64,000 bases of DNA, from contig NC_053492.1 in the NCBI RefSeq assembly GCF_905171775.1, forward strand, positions 60,452,004 through 60,516,003, written 5' to 3'. This DNA comes from Rana temporaria. Lineage: Eukaryota > Chordata > Amphibia > Anura > Ranidae. A model generated the notes under the pieces. It made no database searches, was not told where the DNA came from, and saw only the letters and a list, made by a program, of their open reading frames with translations. Made by a program: the position numbers and the translations under genes. The stretch's first letter is position 1; each line of letters opens with the position of its first letter. Positions 1 through 12,179 of this stretch are shown here, one piece after another.

Positions 1-410
1 GGTTTAGTACTAGAATTATTGTTCTCGCTCTAACGATCGTAGCGTATGTAACCTGTGTGTATCTGGCTCTGATACTACCAGTGCCTACCCACCCACTGAC
101 TAGTATCTCTCCCCAGCCTGTCCCCACGCACCCTCTCACCTGCTGACCTGTGGATGGGGGAATCACTCCTGCAGTGTTATTGTGTTCTGCCAGTGCGTAC
201 AATGATCAGTGTTGCTAACTTTAGCTGGCAGCACTGATTGTTTTAAGAAAAAAAAAACAGGCTGGTTGTACTCAAGTTGATTAATAGATTGACTTGTGTA
301 AAACCAGCTAGCCCATACATAGATTGACTATGGCTGGTCTCTGCATAATTGGCGTAATTTCAATCCATGTATGACCCGCATAACCACTACTCAGTCCCTA
401 AATATCCTTC
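1..410. other. Unassigned intronic sequence
   Basis: I recognise no exon or repeat family here. A short A-tract lies near 246-257. The stretch lies downstream of the adhesion-GPCR exon on the minus strand, so it is most simply intron or 3' flank. Confidence 0.4.
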
Positions 411-1065
411 CACTCCTGTACATAGTGCTCACTGTCATACTCTCCACACTCCTCTCCTGTACATAGTGCCCACTGTCATACTCTCCACACTTCTCTCCTA
501 TACATAGTACCCACTGTCATACCCTACACACTCCTCTCCTGTACATAGTGCCCACTGTCATACCCTCCAGACTCCTCTCCTATACATAGCGCCCACTGTC
601 ATACCCTTCACACTCCTCTCCTGTACATAGTGCCTGCTGTCATACACTTCTCTCCTGTACTTAGTGCCCACTGTCGCACCCTCCACACTCCTCTCCTGTA
701 CATACTGCTCACTGTCATACCCTCTACACTCCTCTCCTATACATAGAGCCCACTATCATACCGTCTACATTCCTCTCCTGTACATACTGCCCACTGTCAT
801 ACCCTCCACACTCCTCTCCTGTACATACTGCCCCATCATACCCTCCACACTTCTCTCTGGTACGTACTACCCTCTGTCATACCCCCTCACTCTTCCTGTA
901 CATACTGCCCATTGTCATACCCTTCACACTCCTCTCCTGTACATAGTGCTTTTTTCCATACCCTTTGTACTCCTCTCCTGTACATAGTGCCCACTGTTAG
1001 ACCCTCCACATTCCTCTCCCTCACCTGCACATACTTCCCACTTATATACCGTCCATACTCCTCCC
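411..1065. repeat. 41-bp minisatellite
   Basis: About 16 imperfect tandem copies of a 41-bp pyrimidine-rich unit. Each has a ctcctctcctgtacatag core followed by cactgtcataccctccaca; copies differ by point changes and small indels, and a few are shortened. The open frames across it (664-987, 912-1109) come from the repeat and are not genes. Confidence 0.9.
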
Positions 1066-1675
1066 CTATGTCGCTTACCCACAAAAACAGTTCTTTAAAA
1101 CTATACTGAATATCCTCAATGTTACCAGCTCTAGAATGGACACACTTTTGTTAGTTCAACTAAAGGAAATCTCAGTTCTCATATTTGTTCTGCCCCATTA
1201 TTAGTACTCATTTCATTTTGTGATTACTACTATGATGTATAGAGGAACATCGGGGATCTCAGCTACTCTAAATATAGCACTTATATAAAAAAGTGGCCCT
1301 GAAAATATTTTTTAAATGTTGGCAACTGTGCACTTAGGCACTGCCCAAGGGCCACCGTCCACCGGGTCAGTAGGGGGCCCCATGAGAGACTCCTGGGATC
1401 CTGTGATAATAAAGCGGTAGTAAACTTTCCTGACATTACTACTTTTTAGAGGCCCTGGGGTAGGTTATGCCACAACGTACAAGTATGCACAGCATATTAG
1501 CACATTAGTGTACACTTCAATTTTCAGACTGAGCCCTCCAGTGCTGCGATGAATCAGGCGGGGCCTGGACACTTCTATCTTCACCCGGTCTTCCTTCTGG
1601 GTTCTGTGCCTTTGGTCACTTGCCTTGGCTGGGCTGCGTTCATGTCATTCCCACGCATTTATTTATTATTTATTA
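1066..1675. other. Intergenic or intronic sequence without recognised features
   Basis: No convincing exon, terminal repeat or tandem structure was seen. The short open frame at 1549-1800 runs into the MITE that follows and has no recognisable protein similarity. Confidence 0.35.
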
Positions 1676-1678
1676 CAC

Positions 1679-1944
1679 CCCATTCACACCTCCGCGACAA
1701 AACGCCCGACGCCGGCCGCTCGTGCCGCTGGAGGGGAGAATTCCCATTGCTGTCTATGAGATGGTTCACATCTCATAGACGCCGTACACCTGCGGCATGA
1801 AAAAAAGTCCCGGACCCTTTTTTTCAGGCGGCATTGGCGTTCGGCCATACAAAGCAATAGGAAGGATTTGTAAAAAAAAGTTACACTATTCGCGGCAAAA
1901 TACGCCGCGTACGCGGCGTTACTTGTCGCGGAGGTGTGAATGCA
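1679..1944. mobile_element. MITE with cattcacacctccgcgac termini
   Basis: The left end at about 1680 (cattcacacctccgcgac) is matched in inverse by gtcgcggaggtgtgaatg at about 1925-1942. The body is GC-rich and self-complementary, for example around ctatgagatgg and ctcatagacgcc near 1755-1785. This is the build of a short non-autonomous DNA transposon. The superfamily cannot be set because the target duplication is unclear. Confidence 0.6.
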
Positions 1945-2299
1945 GCCTAAAAGGCCCCACCAAAATCCTCAGCACCAGGCCCATGATGTTCTTAATCTGG
2001 CCCTGATGTTAACGCATCTGTGTATCCTATCAGATGCCTTTGAAACAATTCCAGGTCTGCTTACGATCATGCAGGGGATTGTTGGCATTTTAACACACAG
2101 AGGAACTGGAGTGCATGTAAGGATGTAGATATACTGCTTAATTACTCACAGTCACTGTGCTTGACATCATTGCTGGTGTTACTGCATATCCGCAGATCGT
2201 AAGTCCGTGTAGTGGAAGCAAAATTCAGGTGATATATTGTGTCAGTCACTTATGCCGGTCACTACTGCTTTTTATTGCTGCTTGGCTTTTCAGAAAATC

Positions 2300-2343
2300 T
2301 TCATAGGTTCTTCAGCTGCTCAAGTCTCACTGTGAAGAAGTCG
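2300..2343. repeat. Left arm of a 43-bp inverted repeat
   Basis: This stretch, from ttcataggttcttcagctgc to cactgtgaagaagtc, is the exact reverse complement of 3308-3352. Before the 2388-3256 insertion the two arms were separated by a loop of only about 90 bp. The older repeat was therefore a hairpin-type element that the gaatattcg element later split. Confidence 0.8.
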
Positions 2344-2387
2344 CCAGACGAAGCTATGCATTTGTTTTTGCGAAACTAGTCGGCAGT

Positions 2388-3256
2388 AGTGTTGCTCACG
2401 AATAATCGTATTGCGAATATTCGTTACGAATATTGCATATTCGAGTATTCGCGAATAACTCGAATATCGCGGTCAAAATTCGCTATTACGAATATTCGTA
2501 TTTTTTCTAATTTATTTTTAAAACAGATCACATCCTGATCTCCATCGACGTCTAAAAGCATTGCTGGTATGATTAGAGACCCTGGGCCGAGTAGCTGAGG
2601 CGATCCTTTTATGTTGACGAATATTCGCTTTCGCGAATATTCGTATTACGAATATCCGCGAATACTTTCTCCGCCCTTCTTTTGCATCAGAGCCAATCAG
2701 AGTTCTCCTACCACAGTTGTCAGTAATTGAACCATTTCTTTATAGAGATGTGCCCATGTGATGCTAGGAGAATCTTTTTTTTCTATTGCTACCCTTACAG
2801 ATGTTTCAGTTGTCTGCAGCGGATAACACTGATCTACATGTCAGCAGGAATTCTCAGATGTGCTTTGCCCTGCTAAACCGAATTTGCCATGAATTGTGAT
2901 TATGCAAGCCTGCCATTCTGCATTTAGCCTATCTTCGTGAAATGGAATATGTCTTCACATTGTGTCTTTGTAAGAGAACTTTGTAAATACTAATATGATG
3001 TAAGTTTACCCCCCCCCCCCCACACATCAGCAAGCTGTCCAGGCATGCTGGGAGTTGTAGTTCTCGCGTGTTCTTAGCGCGCATGTGCGGACGAGAATTT
3101 CGCAATCAATTTCGCATTCGCATTAGCGAAATTTCGCAATTTTTTTTTTTTTATAAAATATCACGAATATTCGATTTTAACGAATATTTCGCGAATATTC
3201 GTCTATATATTTGTGATATATCGTGAAATCGAATATGGCGTATTCCGCTAAACACT
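2388..3256. mobile_element. gaatattcg-rich insertion with 10-bp target duplication
   Basis: An 869-bp insertion flanked by the exact 10-bp direct repeat agtcggcagt (2378-2387 and 3257-3266). The ends are short inverted matches, agtgtt at left and aacact at right. Both ends are packed with overlapping palindromes of the type cgaatattcg (2400-2510, 2615-2670, 3100-3245). No transposase frame is present. A 10-bp duplication with inverted ends would fit a Mutator-like non-autonomous element, but six matching terminal bases is weak evidence and the family is unassigned. Confidence 0.7.
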
Positions 3257-3307
3257 AGTCGGCAGTTCTCTTCAGGCTATCCGGCTGTTACACAGACCTG
3301 TGTGTCT

Positions 3308-3352
3308 GTATGACTTCTTCACAGTGAGACTTGAGCAGCTGAAGAACCTATG
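3308..3352. repeat. Right arm of a 43-bp inverted repeat
   Basis: Exact inverse of 2300-2343. The region between this arm and the next MITE (3353-4078) is AT-rich and shows no recognisable gene or further repeat to me. Confidence 0.8.
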
Positions 3353-4078
3353 AAAAAAGGATATTAACGGTTGAAAATATATACTACGGATATCAATCTA
3401 TGCTCACTGCATAAGGACACATACAGGCATTTTTTCCTGTTTCCTCCCCCCTTTTTTGATTACCGCCAATTAATATATATATTTTTTCACCTCTAACCTT
3501 ATCTTTTCTGTCTCTGGCTCTCTTTGTCTTCCCAGCAGCTCGAGCCTCAGATAGGCTTGGAAGGATTGTATATTTTCCTCTACATATAATTGATTATTTC
3601 TGTACATATATACAGGGGTATTCCTGTAATATACATCCTCCCACGCCATCTGATATCCGGATAGCCTTATTTATGTGTGTACGTATTGTTAAATGTTGTT
3701 GATGTGTGTCTGCTGCAATGCTGGTTCTATGATACCCGGCCGGGTCTATAACCCATTGCAACAAATTTATTTTGGTTCCTATCAATAAGTTTTCTCCTAC
3801 CATATGTAATTTTAGTATTATTAAATTTTGTATTTTCAGATAATCATCTTGTCAGTAATTTTTCCATTTAGTCCTTCTTTGTGTTCTGGCTTTCTTGCCA
3901 GAATATTTTTCTATATATGCCATTAAGGACTGGAAATCTGACCCTTTTACATATGCTATCATATTTCCATACCTATTATTTAATTGGTTTCTATGCAGAG
4001 CTGCACCAGATCTTGCACACTCCAGTTTTAGTAAATCAACCCCAATATGTCAGCGGAGGCTTGGTATTTGAATGATTG

Positions 4079-4642
4079 TTATGCCGCGTACACGCGGTCG
4101 TTTTTCGGCATGAAAAAAAATGTTGTTTTTCAGCGTGTCCAAAAAACGAAGTTTTTCCAACTTCATCATTAAAAACGATGTTGCCCACACACCATCGTTT
4201 TTGAAAAATTATGAACAAAGCATGGTGACGTACAACACGTACGACGGCACTCTGAAGGGGAAGTTCTATTCGCCTTTGGGCTGCTTTTGGCTGATTCCTT
4301 GTTAGGAAAAGACGATTCGCGCCTTTTTTTCTGTTACAGCGTGATGAATGTGCTTACTCCATTATGAACGGTAGTTTTACCAGAACGAGCGCTCCCGTCT
4401 CATAACTCGCTTCTGGGCATGCGCGGGTTTAAAACGTCGTTTTAGCCCACACGCGATCATTTTTTACAACCCGAAAAATGACATTTTAAAAAACGTTAAA
4501 AAATGCAGCATGTTCAAAAATGTTTGGGGCGTTTTTCAGAAGCCGTAAAACGATGTGAAGCCCACACACGATGATTTTAAATGACGTTTTTAAAAAAAAA
4601 AAATTTTTCATGCCGAAAAACGACCATGTGTACGCGGCATAA
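4079..4642. mobile_element. MITE with tgccgcgtacac termini
   Basis: Long inverted termini: atgccgcgtacacgcggtcg at 4081 is matched by cgaccatgtgtacgcggcat ending at 4640. The bounding triplets are tta and taa. The interior is hairpin-like with repeated aaaacg blocks. It belongs with the tacacacgatcg-type elements at 50178, 53195, 59179 and 61675 and is probably PIF/Harbinger-like. It has no coding capacity. Confidence 0.75.
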
Positions 4643-4707
4643 GAAAGCTATCAACCTTTATATGTTTGTGAATTCATTTTAATGGGAAGAAAAAAGCAAT
4701 AAATGTG

Positions 4708-5330
4708 TTAACCACTTAAGGACCGGACCAATATGCTGCCAAATGACCCAAGGGGTTTTTACAATTCGGCACTGCGTCGCTTTAACAGACAATTGCGCGG
4801 TTGTGCGACGTGGCTTCCAAACAAAATTTGCGTCCTTTTCTTCCCACAAATAGAGCTTTCTTTTGGTGGTATTTGATCGCCTCTGCGATTTTAATTTTTT
4901 GCGCTATATACAAAAATAGAGCGACATTTTTGAAAAAAATCAATATTTTTTACTTTTTGTTATAGGAAAAATTAAATAAACTAAATTTTAGTCAAACATT
5001 TAGGCCAAAATTTATTCAGCCACATGTCTTTAGTAAAAAAAAAAAAAATCGCAATAAAAATAAAAATAGCTACCTAGCGGGAACAGCGACACTAATACAG
5101 CGATCAGAAAAATGATCGCTTAGTGACACTGGCAATAGGGAGTGCAAGGGTTAACTAGGGCGGTGATCAAGGGGTTAAAACTTTATTAGGGGGGTACGGG
5201 GGCTACCCTGGACCTAATACTAACTGCCTGTCACACTGACACTAAATGCAGTGATCTGATATGATCACTGATATGACTGATATGATATCATATCATATCA
5301 CTGATATGATCACTGCATTCAGTGGGGACA
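4708..5330 (+). repeat. Dispersed cacttaaggacc repeat
   Basis: Starts with accacttaaggaccgg and carries landmarks shared with other copies in this window: cactgcgtcgctttaac, cccacaaatagag, ttttgcgctata and an A-rich centre. Related copies lie at 9600-10190, 12640-12740, 14930-15345, 15470-15780, 15795-16405, 52690-53190 and 63455-64000. This looks like an old high-copy element. Its right part (5225-5330) has a gatatgatatcatatcatatc palindrome before the satellite array. Confidence 0.65.
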
Positions 5331-8215
5331 TACTAAAACATTTAATGTGAAAATGGCTTAATGTAGCTTAATAAGCAAAAAAGTGCCTAAATCTCAATCA
5401 ATTGCCCTGAAACTTGCACAGCCTAAGATCTTGACATTCCAAACCTATCCTATAAGTTTTGTGCGATTTGGTGTTCCACAAGGCAAACTAGGGACATTAA
5501 GCTTGTTTTTTGGGGAGCTTAATGTGGCTTAACGTACAAAAAAGACCTTAATTTCCCCCAAACTTCACACAATAGAAGACTCTATCCATGCCAACATATT
5601 CTGAAAATGTCAGCTCAATTGGTTTATCACACCAAAAGTTATTCACATTAAGCTATATTTTACAATACTAAAACATTTAATGGGAAATTGGCAAAAAAGT
5701 GCCTTAACCTTAATCAATTGCCCTGAAACTTTGCACAGCGTAAGATCTCAACATTCCAAACCTATCCTATGCGTTTTGTGCGATTTGGTGTTCCACAAGG
5801 CAAACTAGGGACATTAAGCTTGTTTTTTTGAGAGCTTAACGTACAAAAAAGACCTTAAATGTTAACCAATTTCCCCAAAACTTCACACCATAATAGGATC
5901 TATCCATGCCAACATATTCTGAAATGTTCAGCTCACTTGGTTAATTACACCAAAAGTTATTCACATTAAGCCAATTTTACATTTAATGTGAAATTGGCTT
6001 AATGTAGCCTAATGTAGCTTAACGAGCAAAAAAGTGCCTAAACCACAATCAATTGCCCTAAAACTTTGTACAGCCTAAGATTTCGACCTTCCAAACATAT
6101 CCTATAAGTTTTGAGCGATTTGGTGTTCCACAAGGCAAACTAGGGACATTAAGCTTGTTTTTTGGGGAGCTTAATGTGGCTTAACGTACAAAAAAGACCT
6201 TAACCTCCCTGGCGGTATGATTCTGTCTGGAATTACGTACCAAAAGCGGTACATTTATTTTGCAAGGAAATTGGCGTTTTATACTGTAGGCCTGTAATTT
6301 TTAGAAATAACTCACTTAAATCTGACCAAGCAAGAGTCTTGTAGGCATCCCGGGTATGATTTTTTTTTTTAAAACAAAATTATAAATTATAATATAATAA
6401 ATAATTATAAATAATTATAACAAATAATAATATAATTATAATAAAAATTATTCAATAATGTAATCAACTCAAAATCACTGAAATTTGCAGTTGCAGAATT
6501 GTCGCTGTCATTATTTTATTTTTTTTATGACGAATTTCCCCGCAAATCGCTATCGCACAATTCTGCAAGTGATTATAATTTATTATCGCTGTTTTCTAGC
6601 TGATCTAAAACCATTTTTGACATAAAGGGACACTTTTGGACAATCTACAGTTTTTAGGCAGAAATGACATTTTTTATTATATAAAAGTACATGCAGGGCA
6701 CTGGGCAGACCACTAGGGACAAGGGGGGTGTGTATTTTTTACATACAGTACTGTAATCTATAAGATTACAGTATACTGTATGTAATGTGTTTGTTTACTT
6801 TTTTGAATTTGGCGCCGTTCTCCGTCCCCGTGCGTCGTAACGTCGCAGGGAACGGAGATCGGCGTCACACAGGGACTGTGAATCGAGCGAGGAGGTCCCG
6901 CTCGCTCACACAGCGGGGATGCATCGCAGGATCCAGGGACAAGGTGAGTAAACCAAGCCTGTGGATCCAGCGAAAGGTAAGCCCGTCCAGCCCGAGCGCG
7001 ACTCGGGTTTGCCGATCCTAACATGTAAAACCAACCCCGAGTCGCGCTCGGGTTTACCGTCAGGGGGGTTAAATGTTAACCAATTTCCCCAAAACTTCAC
7101 ACCATAGAAGGATCTATCCATGCCAACATATTATGAAAATTTCAGCTTACTTGGTTAATCACACCAAAAGTTATTCACATTAAGCCAATTTTACATTTAA
7201 TGTGAAATTGGCTTAATGTAGCTTAATGTAGCTTAACAAGCAAAAAAGTGCCTAAACCTCAATCAATTGCCATGAAATTTTGTACAGCCTAAGATCTCGA
7301 CCTTCCAAACCTATCCTATAAGTTTTGAGCGATTTGGTGTTCCACAAGGCAAACTAGGGACATTAAGCTTGTTTTTTGGGGAGCTTAATGTGGCTTAACG
7401 TACAAAAAAGACCTTAAATGTTAACCAATTTCCCCAAAACTTCACACCATAGAAGGCTCTAGCCATGCCAACATATTCTCATTTGGTTAATCACATCAAA
7501 AGTTATTCACATTAAGCTGTATTTTACAATGCTAAAACATTTAATGTGAAATTGGCTTAATGTAGCTTAACGAGCAAAAAAGTGCCTAAACCTCAATCAA
7601 TTGCCCTAAAACTTTGCACAGCTTAAGATCTCAACATTCCAAACCTATCTTATGCGTTTAGTGCGATTTGGTGTTCCACAAGGCAAACTAGGGACATTAA
7701 GCTTGTTTTTTTGAGAGTTTAACGTACAAAAAAGACCTTAAATGTTAACCAATTTCCCCAAAACTTCACACAATAGAAGGTTTTATCCATGCCAACATAT
7801 TCAGAACATTTCAGCTCATTTGGTTAATCACACCAAAAGTTATTCACATTAAGCTATATTTTACAATGCTGAAACATTTAATGTGAAATTTGCTTAATGT
7901 AGCTTAATGAGCAAAAAAGTGCCTAAACCTCAATCAATTGCCCTGAAACTTTGTACAGCCCAAGATCCCAACTTCCCAGACTTATCCAAGAAGTTTTGTG
8001 TGATTCGGTGTTCCACAAGGCAAATTAGCGACATTAAGCTCCTTTTTTTAAGGAGCTTAATTTAGTTTAACGTACAAAATAAAGACCTTACATTTTAACC
8101 AATTTCCCCAAAACTTCACACAATAGAAGACTCTATCCATGCCAACAAATTCGGAAAATTTCAGCTTATTTGGTTAATCACACCAAACGTTATTCACATT
8201 AAGCTATATTTTGCC
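5330..8215 (+). repeat. ~335-bp satellite array, forward orientation
   Basis: Tandem units marked by gggacattaagcttg recur at about 5491, 5808, 6142, 7353, 7689 and 8028. Spacing is 317-341 bp after subtracting the 6204-7068 insertion. Each unit carries caaggcaaactaggg, ccaatttccccaaaactt and caccaaaagttattcacatt, plus a nested cttaatg sub-repeat. It is non-coding. The same satellite runs in inverse orientation at 12820-14905. Confidence 0.9.
6204..7068. mobile_element. TTAA-flanked non-autonomous element inside the satellite
   Basis: TTAA at 6200-6203 and 7069-7072 brackets 865 bp beginning cctccctggcggta and ending taccgtcagggggg, an imperfect 14-bp inverted terminus. Neighbouring satellite units show the uninterrupted form (gaccttaaatgttaacc), so one TTAA is the target duplication. 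TTAA targeting and CCT-type ends fit a piggyBac-like MITE. Interior open frames at 6758-7121 lie in the self-complementary GC-rich end and are not genes. Confidence 0.85.
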
Positions 8216-8740
8216 CTTCCCTGTCTCAGTGCCCAACAATTCAGCAGCTGTCAAAATAAATAAAAAAAGAAGCAGGCTGACAAAGTTTATCAACAAACAC
8301 TTCACAGAAAGTTACATTGAAACATTGTATCAATTGTAATGCTCTGTGTTCTGAATCTATATAGGGATGAACTTTGATTTGCAGGTGAAGAGAGTTAAAG
8401 CAACCACAACCAATTAAACGTTCCTCTGTTGAACCCCTTATTAACCCTTTAGTTTTCTCTAATCAGCACTGATTAACTCTATATTCTATATTTTTTCTTT
8501 TCTTTTTTATTTATCTAATAGTTAAACTTATTTTTTTGGTTGTTGTTTGCTTTGCTTATTAATATTTTTTACAACTTTATACATATATTTACTGCTGAAA
8601 AAAAATGCCTTTTGTTTAGTTTTATTACATTAAATTGTCTAAGGATTGCAAAAAAAAAAAAAATATTGTTGCAGGACAATATTCACAGAAAGAAAGCCTT
8701 GTTTGACCTTAAATAAAAATTGTATGTATTACGGTGTTAT
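8216..8740. other. AT-rich spacer after the satellite
   Basis: No exon or element ends recognised. The composition is A/T-rich with homopolymer runs near 8580-8660. Confidence 0.3.
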
Positions 8741-9250
8741 CTTAAAGCGGAGTTACACATAAAAATGGAATTTCCATTTTTCGGAATCCTCCCCCACTCT
8801 GTCACATTTGACACCTTTCAGGGGGAGGGGGAAGCTGATACCTGTCTAATACAGGTATTTTGCTCCCACTCCTGGGCATAGATAGCCGCAGTAGCCGCGG
8901 ATATCAACGCCATGTCCGGCGCCTCCTCCGTCCCTCCACTGTCTTCTGGGAGACACACAGGTCCCAGAAGACAGCAGGGACCAGTGGGATCGCGCAGAGC
9001 GACTCGAGCTTGCGCAGTAAAGAGCCAGGCTGTGAAGCTGCAAGGCTTCACTTCCTGATTCCCTTACCAAAGATGGCGGCGCCTCCACCCGAGAGCCAAG
9101 TGACAGATGGAGAAGAGAGAGGCGGCTCGGCTCGAGTGCCCCATAGCAAGCTGCTTGCTGTGGGGGCAGTTGGCAGGAGGGAGCGGCCAGGAGCGCCAGG
9201 AAGGGAACTGAGAATAGAAGGATCAGAACTGCTCTGTGAAAAAAACACTG
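8741..9250. repeat. GC-rich MITE-like repeat
   Basis: Begins cttaaagcggagttacac, the start style of TTAA MITEs in this genome, and contains a GC-rich centre (8860-9230). The matching right end is not clear because Tc1 terminal sequence follows. Overlapping frames of up to 149 codons on both strands reflect the GC-rich composition and carry no recognisable domain. Confidence 0.4.
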
Positions 9251-9254
9251 TACA

Positions 9255-9345
9255 GAGGAGGTACAGTATCTCACAAAAGTAAGTACACCCCTCACATTTT
9301 TGTAAATATTTTATCTTTTCATGTGACAACACTGAAGAAATGTCC
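9255..9345. mobile_element. Tc1/mariner terminal-repeat fragment
   Basis: The stretch from cagtatctcacaaaagtaag through acacccctcacattt and on to catgtgacaacactgaag has the typical look of a vertebrate Tc1 terminal inverted repeat. No transposase follows, so it is a solo or truncated end. Confidence 0.65.
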
Positions 9346-10190
9346 TTTAAGAGCCATAGCAGGCGTGTGCCCACTGCACGGTGAGGGACCCAATGCGCAT
9401 GGCCAGCAGGCGCGTTCGCCACCGCAACCAGCAATTGCAGGCATGAGAGCCAGGATGGGGATTTGTGTGTGTAAACACACAAATCTCTGTTCTGACAGGG
9501 GAGGAGAGACAGATTGTCTATTCCTACTAAGGAGGAACAAAGATCTGGCTCCCCTTCTTGTCATTCCCATCCCCTCACAGTTAGAAACACACTAAGGACA
9601 CATTTAACCCCTTGATCGCCCCCCAGTGTTAACCCCTTCCCTGCCAGTGACATTTGCACAGTAATTAGAGCATTTTTATAGCACTGATCACTTTATAAAT
9701 GTCAATGGTTCCAGAAAAGTGTCAAAAGTGTCCAATCAGCTCACTGACATTACTAGCAAAAAATAAATAAATAATAAAAATTCCATAAAAATGCCATAAA
9801 TCTATTCCCTATTTTGTAAACGCTATAACTTTTCCCAAACCAAACAATATAAGCTTATTGCTATTTTTTTACCAAAAATATGTATAAGAATACATATTGG
9901 CCTAAACTGATGAAGAAATTGTTTATAAAACATTTTTTGGGGATATTTATTTTAGCAAAAAGTAAATTCGCTCTTTTTTGTTTATAGCGCAAAAAATTAA
10001 AACCGCAGTGATGAGCAAATACCACCAAAATAAAGATCTATTTGTGGGATAAAAGGACGTCAATTTTGTTTGGGTACAACGTCGCACGACCATGCAGTTG
10101 TCAGTTATATCGACGCAGTCTAGTATCGCAAAAAATGGCCTGGCCAATAGGAGGGCAAATCCTTCCGGGGCTGAAGTGGTTAATCAATAG
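9346..10190 (-). repeat. Dispersed cacttaaggacc-family repeat, reverse copy
   Basis: Ends at ggggctgaagtggttaa (10167-10183), the inverse of the family start. It contains taaccccttccctgcc (9632), an accaaaaatatgta block and ttgtttatagcgc, all inverse landmarks of the 4708 copy. The left part (9346-9600) is less clear. The short open frames in it are not genes. Confidence 0.55.
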
Positions 10191-10219
10191 CTTTGAAACT
10201 TTGCACAACCAAAGTTTAA

Positions 10220-10512
10220 GGGCCCTTTCACACGTACGGACCGTATGTCCGCATTTTCATCCGTCCGTTTGCGGATGAAAACGGGACATACATTGGTCCC
10301 TATGTGATTACGGGTGTCAGCGGATGAACATCCGCTGACACCCATAATTTGTCCGCCTCCGCAAAGATCCGCATTTGCAGATGGAAGAAACGCGGAGGAA
10401 ACACAGGGCGGTCCCTGCACAGTGTGCGGAGACCGCCCTGTCAGCTGCCAGCTCAGCGGGGATTTTACAGAGATCCCCGCTCATTACTGATCCGCTCCGT
10501 GTGAAAGGGCCC
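10220..10512. mobile_element. TTAA MITE with gggccctttcacac termini
   Basis: A 293-bp element with gggccctttcacacg at left and the inverse cgtgtgaaagggccc at right. It is flanked by TTAA at 10216-10219 and 10513-10516. It interrupts a degraded satellite unit: gaaactttgcacaacc lies to the left and ccctatcctgaaagtttt to the right. The interior is strongly self-complementary (cggatgaa...ttcatccg). Confidence 0.85.
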
Positions 10513-10585
10513 TTAATCTTCCCAACCCTATCCTGAAAGTTTTATGGATTTTCGTTTCCCACAAGGGAAATGATTGACATTTAGC

Positions 10586-11300
10586 TTAACCACTTCCATA
10601 CCGGGCCTATTCTGGCACTACTCTCCTTTATATAAAAATCATCATTTTTTTGCTAGAAGATTACACAGAACCCCCAAATATTATATATATTTTTTTTAGC
10701 AGACACCCTAGGGAATAAAGTGGCAGTCATTGCAACTTTTTGCCTCGCACGGTATTTGCGCAATAATTAAAAAATAACAAAACAGTAAAAGTTAGCCCAA
10801 TTTTTTTAGACCCCCCTACGATACAGACCCCCCCTACAAAACAGTCCCGCCTACAAAACAGACCTCCCCCTACAAAACAACCCCCCCTACAGTGCAGACC
10901 CTCCCCCCTACAATATAGCCCCCCCTACAATACAGAGCCCCCCTACAATACAGCCTCCCCTACAGTGCAGACCCCCCTAAAACAGTGCAGACACCCCCCC
11001 TTCAGACCCGTAATGCACCTCGCTCGGCTCAGATGATCAGCGCGCCACGTGCTGCACACACAGCAATTGTAGACTACACGGAGGAGGGGGAGGAGGCGCG
11101 GCTTCACTCTGCTCGGCTGGGTGACTGCGAGACAGTCACAGCCGAGACTTATCAGAGCCGCAGCACGGCCACGAGAGAAGGGGATCTTTGCGGCCGGGTC
11201 CCGGGTCTGCCGATGGGAATTCAGAATATGTTGGCATGGATAGAGCCCAACGGCGGATCCAGGGGGGGGGCAACAGGGCAATTGACTCCCCCCCCCGAGA
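10586..11300. repeat. Mixed repeat with cccctacaatacagac minisatellite
   Basis: Begins with an accacttccataccggg block, another high-copy family start. From about 10805 to 10995 it holds a degenerate 17-20-bp tandem repeat built on cccccctacaatacagac. A short satellite remnant (cagaatatgttggcatgg) follows at 11221. The open frames at 10943-11323 have no recognisable domain. Confidence 0.5.
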
Positions 11301-11725
11301 CAATCATGTCACATTGGCTTTAAAACAAGCATTTTTTTTTAAAAACTGCCTTGCGGTGCCTGCAGCTGCCGCTGCCGAGTCTGTCTCTCTCATCACCAGG
11401 GCCGGACTGGCCCAGTACGGTAGGCTGCCTGTCCTGAGGCTGCTTTGAGCTGTAGCTGACTGCAGCACTCCCCCTCTCTCCTGCGTGTATGACACCGGGC
11501 ATCTCTCGCTGTGTGTGAGAGCTGGGTCTGTGTTCGGCTGTGCTGCCTTGCTAGACCTGCTTGTGTGATAGTAGATGGAACTATCACACAAGCCCGTCTT
11601 GGGGGGGACCTTGCTAGAGCACACTGCCCTGCCGAACACAGACCTACAGCTCCTGTTTGTTCCATGACACACTTCGGGAGAGGAGATACCTGCTGTGTGT
11701 GATCGAGGCAATGCCATGGTGAGTG
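11301..11725. other. Unassigned sequence with an internal inverted repeat
   Basis: Contains a short inverted pair: cttgctagacctgcttgtgtgatag (from 11547) is roughly inverted in ctatcacacaagcccgtcttg (from 11581). I see no gene. The 186- and 117-codon minus-strand frames pass from here into the tandem repeats and are spurious. Confidence 0.35.
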
Positions 11726-11727
11726 CC

Positions 11728-12145
11728 ATGCACAGTGGGGCTTCATTCATATACAGAAGTGGGGCTGCATTAATATACAAAGTGGGGCTGCATTCATAGA
11801 CAAAAGTGGGACTGCATTCATAGACAAAAGTGGGACTGCATTCATAGACAAAGTGGGACTGCATTCATAGACAAAAGTGGGACTGCATTCATAGACAAAA
11901 GTGGGGCTGCATTCATATACAAAAGTGGGACTGAATTTATATACAAAAGCGGGACTGCATTTATATACAAAAGTGGGGCTGCATTTATATACAAAAGTGG
12001 GGCTTCGTTAATATACAAAAATGGGGCTTCATTAATATACAAAAGTGGGGCTGCATTTATCAACAAAAGTGGGACTGCATTTATATACAAAAGTGGGACT
12101 GCATTAATATACAAAAGTGGGGCTGCATTCATATGTACAGTGAGG
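11728..12145. repeat. ~27-bp minisatellite
   Basis: About 15 tandem copies of a unit centred on aagtggggctgcattcatatac, with gggact/ggggct and atagac/atatac variants. Confidence 0.9.
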
Positions 12146-12179
12146 CTGCAATGATGGGCACTGATGAGGCTGCATTGAT

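Noticed and set aside
664..1109. Ser/Leu/His-rich frames of 65-107 codons
   Set aside because: Shadows of the 41-bp minisatellite.
8846..9595. Overlapping frames of 119-149 codons on both strands
   Set aside because: GC-rich MITE-like and Tc1-end sequence; no domain, and both strands are equally open.
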